Notes under the pieces: generated by a model
Told to the model about the DNA's origin: nothing
What the model saw: the letters and a program-made list of their open reading frames with translations, nothing else
Databases searched by the model: none
Shown here: one piece after another, positions 1 through 10,084 of the stretch
Layout of the letters: each line of letters begins with the position of its first letter
Position numbering within the stretch: the first letter of the stretch is position 1
Program-made: the position numbers and the translations under genes
Assembly (NCBI GenBank): GCA_013397935.1
Contig: VZRN01001116.1
Coordinates: 372,164-436,163 of the forward strand
Direction: 5' to 3'
Source: Dasyornis broadbenti
Lineage: Eukaryota > Chordata > Aves > Passeriformes > Dasyornithidae
Length of the DNA: 64,000 nt

Positions 1-79
1 ATCTTTCTTGACCTCCAACTACTAAGAAGAGCAAGGCTACATTAAACACCTAATTCAGAAGCCCCTCTCAGAAGGATAC

Positions 80-187
80 GCAAACAGTTGTACATGTCCT
101 GAAGTGGCTTTTCATCAGCAAACAGCCGGGACTGCACCAACTGATGGATGAAATTGATCTGCATGCTGTGAACCAAGGCTCGACCAT
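80..187 (-). CDS. MED14: MED14 exon 7
   Basis: The exon is 108 bases. Acceptor AAAAG ends at 188; the inferred donor GTATCC at 79-74 departs from the usual GTRAGT. With the split codon it encodes DGRALVHSMQINFIHQLVQS and RLFADEKPLQDMYNCL plus the first C of the next codon, which is His in the human protein. The right splice site and the protein match are clear; the left boundary rests on agreement with the known exon junction. Confidence 0.9.
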
Positions 188-3100
188 CTTTTGCAAATGA
201 AAAATAATTCACATTAGCCATCAGGAAACTAGGTATTTAAAATAACAATAAATTAATAAACTAAAAAGATACAGCCGTATCAAGCAATTTCCATACCAGG
301 TTTTATAACAAAACAACAAAATCCTTGGTTTACTCTGGAAATTTCAGTCACTCTACTACACTGTCACAGTATAGCACTGTTAAGGTATCAAAAGCCTATA
401 AAGCAAGGTCAAAACAGAATAAGCATATGTAACTTCATTGTCTTAAGTAGTGATACACAAAAGACCAACTATAAACAAGGCTTATACAGTGTCAGAGACA
501 AATATCATGTTAAAAACAAAGTGCAAAGGCTTGATTTTTTTTCTTTACCACCAGTTTCCTTGTCTTCAACTAAAATTTCCAGCTTGAGAAGGCGCCAGGG
601 GATGTCAGGGTCATCACCCATCACTGTCAAGGTGGCCTCAAACTCACCCTCAACTCGGAACTTCACACGGCCATTGGCTGAAGAAGACAAGAATATTTTA
701 TTTCACTCAGTCTTCTAAGATGCCTCAAAATAATAGTGTGCTAGCTCCTGGCACTCATAATGGATTACTTCCCTATCATTTCTGCTCTGTTGCTTATGTT
801 TCCGTGCAACTCTGAACATTTTATAGTCTGCAACAGACCCAATGTCAATAAGCAGCATAGACAGATGTACAAACTGTCCTGAAGTTAACTTCCTAAATCT
901 GATAACTTGTTAACACTTGTGCTTCTGTAATACAAAGTAACACTGAGCTGACTACTAGCCTGACAAACCAAACACCTGGCTGAAATATTCCTATTCTTTG
1001 CTACTATCAACAATGAATGCTTTCAGCAATATTCAAATGACATTCAGAACATGGATCTCAGCCCAGACTGAAATCTAGCCCTGAAAACACATCTCACTGC
1101 AAAGCATTTATTTAATATTAAAGTATTATAAATCCATTTTCATGTGAGGAAGATAATATTTTGCATAATTTATATATATACACAACAAGCAAAGTTGCAT
1201 ACTATTTATCTAATTGTCATGTACATCCTCACACCTCTGTGGACACTGCTGTTTCAAGAATTGGGAGCAAGGACTTTAAAACTATGCAAGCAAGGTCATA
1301 AAAAGAATGAGAGGTAGAGCAAACAAGTAAGTACAAGTCCTTACTCTAACCTGCAGGTCAACCTCCTTCTCAATCATTTAACAAACTATGACATATACCT
1401 TTACAACTACAGACATATAGAAATATTCCTGCAAAAATTTTAACCATTTAACTCATAAAGTTTCATTTTCAAGAGCACCCCAGACATGCTCTTAAAACAA
1501 ACCACACTCCAAACCAGAAACTAAGAGTCATTTAAATGTTTAGTTAACTCCAAACCCTCAAGTGCCCAGATATTTTATCCGTATATCTATATATCATTAA
1601 TTTATACTTCCATTAGGCAAAAATGCCTCTAATACCAATAGCACAAGCACCCACACAGGGACTAGAGAAAACTAGCACTAAGAATCTTCAGAAACATTTT
1701 TGATCTAGGTCTGTGGGGAATGGTTTACAAATGGCTAACCTTGTCATGGTTAAAAGCATGGACTAGCTCAATTCCCACCCTATTCTCTGTGATTCGGCAA
1801 TAACCTAGTCCAGTTTATAGCCATCTTTCCTGTTAAAAAGGTTGTCTTAATGCTTACCACTACTTGGGCTAAATGAAAACAGATCTCAAAACAGTTTAAG
1901 AGATCTGGCACTGCGGTGAGCCACTGAACAAAAGGTATGCATAAATATGAACAAATTCTGTGTCTGAACATGAATATCAAAACAGCTTAAAAAAGCAACA
2001 TTAGAGTGACTTGTTAGTGACTTGTTAAACTGAACTTCAAAGAGTTTCTGCAGAAAGAACTAACAGTTTAACTAAGCTGCATTTTAAAATTAAATTAAGA
2101 TGAAGTAGTTCAATGACTATTTCTTAAAGCATTTGCTGAAAGAGCAAGACAATGTCTAAAACCTTTGGGCATTACCTGCACAAGTTTCTTCTTGAAAGCA
2201 AACAATATTTCAGCAATACTATCAGTGCTCTCATTTATCAAACACGGAAAAAACACATATTTTGATGTCATACAGAGACAGGATCCCAGTCTTAACAGAT
2301 GAAGCATCCTTAATAGCCTCACTTAAGCTACCTTTTAGCTTTGCTTTAGCATTAAAACAACAATTTTAAATCAGCCTGCAACAAGGTATCCTTCAAAAAG
2401 TTCTTACCGACTGTGAGATTTGCCAGCTGTGGAGGGAGATCCGTAGTCACGAGTCGATGGCGAAGGATCTGGTTTAGCTGATGAAGTGTGGTTTGCTTCT
2501 CACTCTTTGTTATTGGGTCAGGAGGGATTATTTTATCCTGTTACAATAAGCACAAGCAAGTCTACATATCTCAAACACGTATAACACATTGACAGCAGCA
2601 ATTGTGAAAACCAACCAGACCAGAAGTCTGAAAATATAAATACCACAGGCCATTGCCCAGTGAAGCTTTATATCTCACACTCAGATTTGCTTTCTAGCTG
2701 ATTACATTTCACCCAAGACTCACCACTGAATAAAATCACTAAATTTGGCGGAACTAAATAAATGGAGGGAATGTTTTACTGGGAAAGCATAACTTGTTCA
2801 AACAGGAAGTGTTCTGCATGACAAACTGACACTACAGAGACTTGGCACTAGGCCTGTATTGAGCTACAGTTCCATCTGCACACACACAATTAGTTTGATT
2901 ACCGTGTATTTGATGCTGTACAGGGGATTCCCACACCCCCCCAAACATGGCAGAGTTATTTACCCTAATGCAAGTGGGCAGCCGAGGGTAGGATCCAGTT
3001 GTCAGAACATCAATTGCATATGGGATGGCAAAGCTGGGCAGCCGAGCATGAACCAAAGCATCTCGAGCCAGCGATGCCAGACGATCAGCAGTGTCCACAA

Positions 3101-6100
3101 ACAGGATGGCTTGCTGATCTAAGAAACTGGATATCATCTGCAGAGGACAAGGAGTTAAAAAAAGAAATAAGTTTGTGTCCAAAAAATACAAAAATCAATG
3201 GTCCTTTATATTCAGGTTATCTGTCTCCTCCAATTCAAGTAACTACATTTACAAAACAAAGAAAGCATGAATATTCTGGCCACTTCCTACATTCACCACA
3301 AGGACACTTAAAATCCACATGCCATTCCTGATACTGTGGGGGATCTGTACAGCCTCACAGCTCTTTATCTGCTGATTGCTACTGGAATGCAACCATACTT
3401 GTTTGTAATCACCAGGGGCTTGTTTTTCTGCAACATTCTGGACTTTATTCTTATTTATCCAAGATCAGGATGAAAGTGATAATAAAAACTAACACACTCA
3501 GATCACCATCTTCCCTGTCCTGTTACCTTAACCCAAAGCATTCCTGAAACTATGTGCAGACAAGGCTTTCATTTTATGCCACTGATGAGTTTTGGGGATC
3601 ATGAACTGTTAAAAAACTAGACTATACAATTTCTAAACAGGATTTTTTTTTTAAATTTCTTTAGTAAAAACAAGTTAGGGTGCAGCAACATCTCATATCC
3701 CTCAGAGATTGTTTCATGCCAGACTCTTGTCACTGACTTACCGCACACTTTTCCACCTTCCCAGCATTATTAGCCCACTTGACCAAGGCTAACAAACGAA
3801 CAAACAGCTGACGAGTGCGACTTGCAAACTGCACTATCTCTATTTTTCTGGAAAAAAACAAATGTACATTAAGCCAGTGCTCAGATATATAATAAAACTG
3901 TAATTTTAACTGTGTGCCAATTAAAAAAAACTGAGCTGTAGTGATAACTTCCAATTGTGTTAATGCAGGCATCAGTAATATGTGGCTTGTTTGATTAAGA
4001 GCATGGGAGGAAAAAAGTCTCTGTTGTGAATGCCTAACAACACACATGGATCCTAACAAATCAAGACTGTCTGGGGAAACAAAAAGCATATTCATAGGAA
4101 TCAATCACTGACCGTAACAGAAACAATTCCATACTGAACTCACCTAAATTATCTTTACACCTTTTATGGGATTTCCCCAAGGTTTAAGTTTAAAGTAGGG
4201 AACATACCCAAGGGTTACAGGATCAGACAGTAACATTACACTTACATTCACCGTAAATAAATAATAATATAAAAAAAGACACTAAACAAAATCTCATTCT
4301 AGCATTTTTACAACATCTTTACACAGTATGTTACAATATGGAAATAGGGTGATGGTGGGGAAGACCACAAAAACCCCACCCTTTAACTTTCCTCTCCATT
4401 CCTGCCTTGCAAAGAAATTGAGATAAGAACTTACTGACTCTCAGTATTACTCTCACTGTTCTTCGTATGAGATAGTAAAAATGAAGGAGTGTACGTCTGC
4501 ACATCTTCAGAGTTATTTTTTGTAAAAGAGAATGCAATAAGGGCACAGGCAGATTTTCATGCTTCATTACAGATCTACATTGTAGATGCATCAGGCAAGA
4601 CACACAGACCTACACTGTAGATCTGTACTACCATACACTCTGAAATACCACTTCATCAACTATTTATAGAGGTTTGCCTCTCTTTCTATGTATTCAATTT
4701 ACTAATTTCACCGTGGTTTTTTATACTTAGTTTGAAAAAAACCCCAAACTTAAGCTGTTTTCGTGATATGGTTTTCTGAAGCAACAGAAGCATTTGGACA
4801 AAAAGAACATTAATTAGTGCATAAGATATTGGCCTCTACCAAACAGAAGCTGCACCTCCTCGTGATCCCAATCTGTAAAACACAAACTCATAGCACAGAG
4901 AGGGCCTGATTCTGCTGAGTGCTGGTGTAATGAGGTTCACTCTTTTGGGCAAGTAAAGCATAATATGCTTGTAGCAAATGAACATGTAAGGCCAGAAGCA
5001 CAACTAATACCATCTGGTCCTGTTTCTTCCATTACATACTGTGAACCTCATCCAAGAACTTGGGCATTAAGCCAATAACTTCTCTGTGTTCTAGAGCACA
5101 CGTTTTGGAATGGCATTCAGCCTGATATTAAGATTTCAAGCGGTGGACAAGCTGCAGTACATACACACTGCACTAACAGTAACCACACTATGAAAACAAG
5201 ATGTTGAGAATTTTGAAAGATTCAGAAAAACTTCATGAGATTTGAAAGATGACTACAGTGAGACTTTAGAAAGCCAGCAGTCTCTCAGACAAACTCCACA
5301 TAGAAGTTGCTAAAATCTAGTAGTCATGTCAAACACCTATGGTGAAAACAGTATGATTGCAGGAAAAATTCAAATTGATGTTCTGTAACTGAAAACAAAC
5401 AAACAAAAAAACCCCCAAAAGTACAACAATTTAACAATGAAAATGATTGACAAATCTAGACAGAGTATTCCAGTAATTGTTCCATTAATACCACTTAAAT
5501 CAAGTTAGAGAAGACTTGTTACTTAGATTCGACAGAACCCTGCTTCCAGAATCACCACCACCATCATCCCTGAATGACAACTGCATTGGGAATTTACTTC
5601 TCTAATAAAACAAAAAGGCCTTCAAATTTGCTGCATTGTCCTTCACTATAGGTGCATGACCTTGTGCTGGGCTACACAAACATAAATATTCAAGGAAGAT
5701 GAAACTTCAGGAAAGAGTTTATTTACAAAACAAAATTTAAAAATCTTTCTAACAACCATGTTGCTCAGTGCATTTTTTACCCCTGGTCTTGACTGCTAAG
5801 TTTGGATCTCAGGTTTCAGATCCTTTAGACTAATGGCTGAGTCTGGGGGAGTGAAGCATTAGCTACAGTAGAATTAAATCAAGTTAAGGACACCTGAAGC
5901 AAGCTTGAGATACAGAAGTCCATTGGAGTGGACGGGTTGCATCCAAGGATTCTGAGGGAGCTAATCCATGCCACTGTCAAGTTGCTCTCTATCATTTTCA
6001 AAACCCACAGTGATCAAAGGTCATGATGACAGCAAAAAGGCAAACACCATGTCCTTCTTCAAGAAGGCAAAGGAGGATCTAGAGACCTACAGGTCAGTTG

Positions 6101-9100
6101 GCCTAAGTTCAGTTAAGAAAATAATTTATAGGACAAATCTTTCTCTAAATTATGTCCAGATAAATACCAAGCATGAAATTAGCCTGGAAACAACCATCAG
6201 AAATTGCCATGGGCAGACTACCCCTGATCAACAAATTGCCTTCTACAGGATAAACTGCTCTGTGATCAAAGGGAGGTCAGAAGATGCATTTACATTCACA
6301 GGAGACGTGTGACATACAAGGATGGGCTGAGGAAGCTAAGTTTGCTCCTGCTTAAGAAGAAAAGGTGGTGGCAAGATCCTACTGCCATCTTCAAATATCT
6401 AAAAGGGTATTGTAGGGAAGATGAAACCAGACTATTTTCAGCACTAGATGTGCCGAAGGCCAAGGTACAACAGCTACAAACTAAACCAGTGAAAAACTAG
6501 TAAGACACAAGGAAAACAAAACACAGTGATGTGGTCAAAGACTGAAATAGGTTACCCAGAAAAAGATAATGATACTGTGCAAAACCCAGTCTCCATTACC
6601 AAGAAGAAAGCCCCTGGATTCCCCCTGGAACTCAGCTCTATTAATTTTACACCACAGTACTAATGGGTTTTTTTAATCCAACTACTTTATTGCAAGAGTT
6701 ATTTATTCCTACAATGGATAACTAATAAACAACCCTGAAAAAAAGCGCTATATTATACTATGATGCACAATTTCTCATCAGTTTTTCTTATCACAGCATC
6801 TTCTGAATAGGCATTATAGTACAGAACTTGTATTTTATGTGAACTTCATTAGAGGGTAACACCATCACATCTTCACCAAAGTATATATGCCATGTCACCA
6901 GGCTCCAGCTCCAAGAAACAGAGCTTGAAGCCCAACTATTGCAGCCTTTGCAGGTCTCAAAGATGGAAAAAATATAGATAATTAAGCTACATTCCTACAT
7001 ATTTCCTCCAAGAGCTGGAAAGCCATTTCACCAAGAGGAGCTGTAAGTCAAAGCTAACAAGGATGTGAATGTTTAATTTCAAGACAACTTCAGTCTTTGT
7101 ACATTGAAGGCTGTCTTATTTTCTTTTCTCTGTAATCCATTAGGATTTAAGTTGCTGCCCCAGACCATGTGCCCAACAAAGTAGAATCCAACTTTACCTA
7201 GAAATGCTAAATATCTAGATGGGAAAAGCCCCCCCATCAGTAGCTCTGGGCCCAAGTTGAAAGTAATTTCTTCAGTAAACAGTGTGATAATTAAAAACCC
7301 AAACTAAACCAAATCAAAACCCACACTGTTTCTCTCAAGAAAATACTACACAGAAGGAAAAGGGGTACAAGTAATCATTCCAGGTTATCATTCCACAAAA
7401 ATGGGATTAATTCCACGTGTTATGAGAGTTTTGGAAGGTTTGAGATAACAATTAATGATCATCCTAGTACATGGACTCCTTCATTAAGATTCTTAGGAAT
7501 ATTATAGCTCCTATATCTCTCTAAAGAAATTTAGGTTGATTAATATGCCATCACAAATAAAGGGAACAATATCCTGACCAGTTTCATAACATTTATTAAG
7601 AGAAACAAAAAAGCAAATGGATTTTTGTTTTTCGTCTCAACAGGGTGCTGTTCTGGTCTCTTGCATTTGCTCTCTAATAATTTTCACACTTCAAAACCAC
7701 ATAGAACGGGAGCAGAGAACAGTGCCCAGGATAAGAAAGATCAGGCAACATGGAAAAATGCAGAAAAGAGGTCTTTACCTTGTTGTCATTGTTTAACTGC
7801 TTCTTCTGAACAGAACATTTATCACACTAACTAGAATCTATTTAAATTCTCCAGTTCCCTTTCACATAAGCTTTACTGTCAATTCATTGTTTCAAGTTTC
7901 ATTAAGAGAAAAACGCCCTTAACAGAGTTCACCTACTATAACAGCAACAGAAAAAAGCCCAAACAACTATAAAACCAAACACCAACAAAATCCATTATTG
8001 TCACTGATGCTGTGAAAAATCTTGGAACTATGTAGTGACAGCAAGACAGACAGGGCTTATTTTCTTGCATAAAAATCTAAAATTAGGACTTTATTTTAGT
8101 CTTAAAAGTCTTAAAGTTTTAGTCTTAAAGTCTTTAAAAAGACTTTATTTAAACAATACTGTACTAATCTTAATATCCTAAGCAAAGTTCTACATTTTTA
8201 ACATGCATTACAGATTTTCTTATCATAACTTACCTTTCCATATCAGTCTTTCTTGGCAATCTATATGAAAGAAGAGGGGGAAAAACATATTATATGTTGT
8301 TCTATTACATTTCAGACAACTAGAAAGTTTGTTAGCAACCATCAAGTACAGAAACTTTTACACAACTACAAAGTATATTAAAAATAGTACCATGGGTCAC
8401 CTGTCATTACTCTGTACCAGGCAAACTGGAACTGGTCAAATTCATTGAAAAGTTTAATGAACTGAAATCAGTTACTCTACGCACACCATAAAGGAAGGAC
8501 TTCTTGACTGATATATTGGAACTTTTTTCAAAGCAAACTAGAACTCTAAAATTCTTTGTCCTTTCCAGAGTTTTAACACTCTCAACCTCACATCAGGCAA
8601 ACTTCTGTTTGCACACTTACCAGACATGGCACTGTACAAGAGCTACACCTATTTTTTCCCATTTGTTCTGTATGTCACTTCTTAAAACACACAGGTTCCC
8701 CACAAGAACTTCTACGGTTAAACAAAGTAAGAGGGAAACAGGTTTATTCAGAGTCCAAATGCTTTCAGGAAAGTTTCTCTTGGCCCAAAAACATTCCTTT
8801 GTTTTGCCACTTCAAACACAACAACATCAGCAGCACAGCAGATCAGTAAGTAAACGTAAATAACTTATTTCCCAAAAATAATCAAATGGTATTTTAGAAA
8901 CTACAGAGGTAAGTCAGGGAGCTGCAGCATATGAAAATATTTGTTTCAGACATTCCAGTTTCACATATTTTGATATCGGTACCAGCACTACAACTGGGGT
9001 GTTTTGGCAGTAACTTGGGGGCAAACTTAAGCATTTAAGCAGTCAATCTGCAGCTGCTCTCAGTTCTCACGATCATTTTCTCTGTTTATGACAGATCACT

Positions 9101-9767
9101 CAGCCGCTTTCGCTGTGCCCCTGGACACAGCCTGATGCAGAGACCAAGCCACCGGCACAGGCATGTCCCTGGCTGGGAGAATGGGCTAAGCTATTTACAG
9201 GAGGAGGACAGGCAGAATGGGTTCAAATCCAAAGAGAGTAAGTTTAGACTAGATATCAGGAAAAGATTCTTCCTTGTGAGGGTGGTGACGCACTGGAACA
9301 GGTTGCCCAGAGAAGCTGTGGATGCCCCATCACCGGAAGTGTTCAAGGCCAGATTGGATAGGGCTCTGAGCAACCTGGGCTAGTGGAAGGCGTCCCTGCC
9401 CATGGCAAGGGGGTAGAACTGGATGATCTTTATGGTCCCTTCCAACCCAAACCATTTAATGAATGGGAAAGTGCAACCACCTCCCCCCACTCCAGCCCCG
9501 GATGAGCTCCGGGACAAATCCCTGGCGAGGCCTCCGCATCCTCCCGGGATGCTGCGAGGCGGCACCGCCAGCCGGGCACGGAGGGATTTGCGGCACTCAC
9601 AGATCGGCCAGCACGGTGAGCTCGGCGTAGGTGCGGTGCAGGAGGAAGTCGATGAGGGTGCTGAGGCGGTAGCCGGGGCTGGCGGCGGCTGTCACGGCGC
9701 CGGGGGCCGGTGGGGCCGGGGCTGACGCGGGGCCGGCCGGCACCAGCTGGGCGCTCTCCAGCTGCAN
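80..9767 (-). CDS. MED14: MED14, Mediator complex subunit 14, 5' portion (exons 1-7, partial)
   Basis: The joined exons (9767-9601, 8260-8234, 3847-3742, 3137-2964, 2537-2408, 677-549, 187-80) give 841 coding bases, about 280 residues, without frameshift or internal stop. I recognise the product as the N-terminus of MED14 (older names CRSP2, TRAP170, RGR1), whose human form is about 1,450 residues, so roughly the first fifth is here. MED14 is the architectural backbone that joins the head, middle and tail modules of nuclear Mediator, the bridge between activators and RNA polymerase II. Diagnostic stretches are SPGYRLSTLIDFLLHRTYAE in exon 1, IEIVQFASRTRQLFVRLLAL in exon 3, DQQAILFVDTADRLASLARD in exon 4 and FEATLTVMGDDPDIPWRLLK in exon 6. 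These lie in the conserved N-terminal MED14 domain. All introns have GT-AG ends and phases agree across every junction. The remaining exons lie beyond the left edge. The identification comes from recall of the family; no alignment was run. Confidence 0.96.
188..548 (-). other. MED14: MED14 intron 6
   Basis: AT-rich intron of 361 bases between exons 6 and 7. Nothing beyond the splice signals is recognisable. Confidence 0.9.
549..677 (-). CDS. MED14: MED14 exon 6
   Basis: The exon is 129 bases. Acceptor TTCAG ends at 678 and donor GTAAAG is at 548-543. Completing the split Ala codon gives ANGRVKFRVEGEFEATLTVM and then GDDPDIPWRLLKLEILVEDK, ending ETG plus the first base of an Asp codon. The strong match to the MED14 N-terminal domain anchors the gene identification. 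Confidence 0.96.
678..2407 (-). other. MED14: MED14 intron 5
   Basis: AT-rich intron of 1,730 bases. Short ORFs on both strands show no protein-like composition, and no repeat family was recognised. Confidence 0.9.
2408..2537 (-). CDS. MED14: MED14 exon 5
   Basis: The exon is 130 bases. Acceptor AACAG ends at 2538 and donor GTAAGA is at 2407-2402. It encodes DKIIPPDPITKSEKQTTLHQ and then LNQILRHRLVTTDLPPQLAN plus LTV, ending after the first G of an Ala codon completed by exon 6. Confidence 0.95.
2538..2963 (-). other. MED14: MED14 intron 4
   Basis: Intron of 426 bases. A short C-rich run lies near 2935-2943, close to the exon 4 donor. No repeat was recognised. Confidence 0.9.
2964..3137 (-). 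CDS. MED14: MED14 exon 4
   Basis: The exon is 174 bases, exactly 58 codons, phase 0 on both sides. Acceptor CTGCAG ends at 3138 and the donor is GTAAAT at 2963-2958. It encodes MISSFLDQQAILFVDTADRL followed by a segment ending SYPRLPTCIR. Beyond the donor the frame continues briefly into intron before stopping. Confidence 0.96.
3138..3741 (-). other. MED14: MED14 intron 3
   Basis: Intron of 604 bases, AT-rich, with a T run near 3643-3652. No gene or repeat was recognised. Confidence 0.9.
3742..3847 (-). CDS. MED14: MED14 exon 3
   Basis: The exon is 106 bases. Acceptor CAG is at 3850-3848 and donor GTAAGT at 3741-3736. It finishes the split Arg codon and encodes KIEIVQFASRTRQLFVRLLA followed by LVKWANNAGKVEKCA, a nearly invariant vertebrate MED14 segment in the N-terminal helical domain. 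It ends in phase 0. Confidence 0.96.
5885..6570 (+). mobile_element. Ancient CR1 LINE relic with internal deletions
   Basis: The plus strand resembles the CR1 reverse-transcriptase region. Near 5925-6110 a decayed frame reads like WTGLHPRILRELIHATVKLL and is followed by a block where modern copies have a Lys-rich stretch. A middle piece at about 6180-6290 resembles the part encoding DQLIAFYD-like sequence. A jump then leads to the 3' region (about 6320-6570), which matches the final 500 bases of other copies in outline. Frameshifts and deletions have destroyed the frame; the short ORFs at 5968-6312 and 6309-6500 are pieces of this relic. It lies in MED14 intron 2, antisense to the gene. Confidence 0.7.
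8097..8147. repeat. AGTCTTAAA short tandem repeat and hairpin near MED14 exon 2
   Basis: Four imperfect copies of an AGTCTTAAA motif occupy 8097-8138. The end folds into a perfect 9-base stem (8126-8134 with 8139-8147) and a four-base loop. On the transcript strand it begins 87 bases downstream of the 27-base exon 2. Confidence 0.7.
8234..8260 (-). CDS. MED14: MED14 exon 2, a 27-base microexon
   Basis: Acceptor AG lies at 8262-8261 and donor GTAAGT at 8233-8228. The 27 bases complete the split Leu codon, encode LPRKTDME and end two bases into an Arg codon, giving LLPRKTDMER across the junctions. The corresponding human stretch is LLPRKSDVER. The exon is a multiple of three, so skipping it would keep the frame while removing nine residues. 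It sits alone, 1,340 bases below exon 1 and 4.4 kb above exon 3. Confidence 0.93.
8261..9600 (-). other. MED14: MED14 intron 1
   Basis: Intron of 1,340 bases between the CpG-island exon 1 and the 27-base exon 2. A CR1 3' end occupies about 9200-9458, leaving only about 140 bases between it and the exon 1 donor. The remainder is AT-rich. Confidence 0.88.
9200..9458 (+). mobile_element. CR1 LINE 3' fragment in MED14 intron 1
   Basis: This is a recognisable CR1 3' end on the plus strand: the segment ending in GGTTGCCCAGAGAAGCTGTG (9301-9320), the passage around CCTGCCCATGGCAAGGGGGT (9396-9415) and the terminal GGTCCCTTCCAACCC (9434-9448). It is 5'-truncated, as most bird CR1 copies are. It lies antisense to MED14, with its 3' end 140 bases from the exon 1 donor. 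Short ORFs here come from the repeat. Confidence 0.9.
9601..9767 (-). CDS. MED14: MED14 exon 1 (coding part), start codon contains an ambiguous base
   Basis: From codon NTG at 9767-9765 the exon encodes QLESAQLVPAG, an Ala/Pro-rich linker, then SPGYRLSTLIDFLLHRTYAE and LTVLADL. Human MED14 has the same order: a QLE-x-x-QLVP opening, a Gly/Ala/Pro-rich linker and SPGYRLSTLI. It ends after two bases of a Leu codon at 9601, followed by donor GTGAGT (9600-9595). Base 9767 is N. No in-frame ATG occurs between 9768 and the distant one at 10091, which lies beyond the promoter island, so ATG here (N = A) is the simplest start. The alternative is that N is G, matching the Val that precedes QLE in the human protein, with initiation elsewhere. 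Confidence 0.88.
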
Positions 9768-9877
9768 GCCGCACGGCAGCCCGGGAACGGCTCCCGGCGG
9801 CGCCGGCACCGCGCCCAGCTCGCCCCGCACGGAGAGAGCGGGGAAGGGAAAGAGACAGCGGGGCAGCTCCGCAGCGC

Positions 9878-9910
9878 TCAGAGCCCGCCGGGCGCAGGGG
9901 CCGCCGCCAT
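9878..9910 (-). promoter_or_regulatory. 10-codon upstream ORF in the inferred MED14 5' leader
   Basis: On the minus strand ATG at 9910-9908 opens a frame reading MAAAPAPGGL then TGA (9880-9878). It is in a different frame from MED14 and ends about 110 bases before the inferred start codon. Its context is strong (A at -3, G at +4), better than that of the main start (G at -3, C at +4). The same bases form a YY1-like motif, so the ATG may be a by-product of a factor site near the transcription start. It matters only if transcription starts upstream of 9910. Confidence 0.4.
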
Positions 9911-9922
9911 GATGGGGCACGG

Positions 9923-9973
9923 AACCGGAAGCGAACGGGGAACCTTTCCGGGAAGTGCGGGCGGGGCGGGGGC
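9923..9973. promoter_or_regulatory. ETS and GC-box motif cluster
   Basis: AACCGGAAGC at 9923-9932 fits the ETS/GABP consensus; CCGGGAAGTG at 9948-9957 has a second ETS-like core; a GC box of SP1/KLF type follows at 9960-9973. Such motifs are common in TATA-less housekeeping promoters. Binding is inferred from motif match and position only. Confidence 0.55.
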
Positions 9974-10084
9974 AGCGGGGCAGTGAGACGCACACGGGAC
10001 GCAGGGATGTACATGGGGCACGGGGATGGCGCTGCGGTGGCACCGCTGGATCCGGGCATGGATCAGGCTGCAAGGGACCACAGT

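Larger units (their letters stand above)
3848..8233 (-). other. MED14: MED14 intron 2
   Basis: Intron of 4,386 bases, the longest seen for this gene here. It contains one recognisable ancient CR1 copy (about 5885-6570) and, close to the exon 2 donor, a short repeat and hairpin (8097-8147). The rest is unremarkable AT-rich sequence. Confidence 0.9.
9470..10050 (-). promoter_or_regulatory. MED14: CpG-island promoter of MED14
   Basis: Base composition changes abruptly from AT-rich to very GC- and CpG-rich over about 580 bases covering exon 1 and the sequence upstream of it. No TATA box was seen, as usual for a housekeeping Mediator subunit. On plus-strand coordinates the island has an ETS-type site (9923-9932), a second GGAAGTG core (9951-9957), a GC box (9960-9973) and a YY1-like ATGGCGGC on the minus strand (9910-9903). 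The cluster at 9903-9973 suggests transcription begins near there, some 140-200 bases upstream of the start codon; that position is inferred. Confidence 0.8.

Noticed and set aside
505..690. Possible separate small gene
   Set aside because: It is MED14 exon 6 read through both splice sites; the plus-strand ORF at 521-718 is its shadow.
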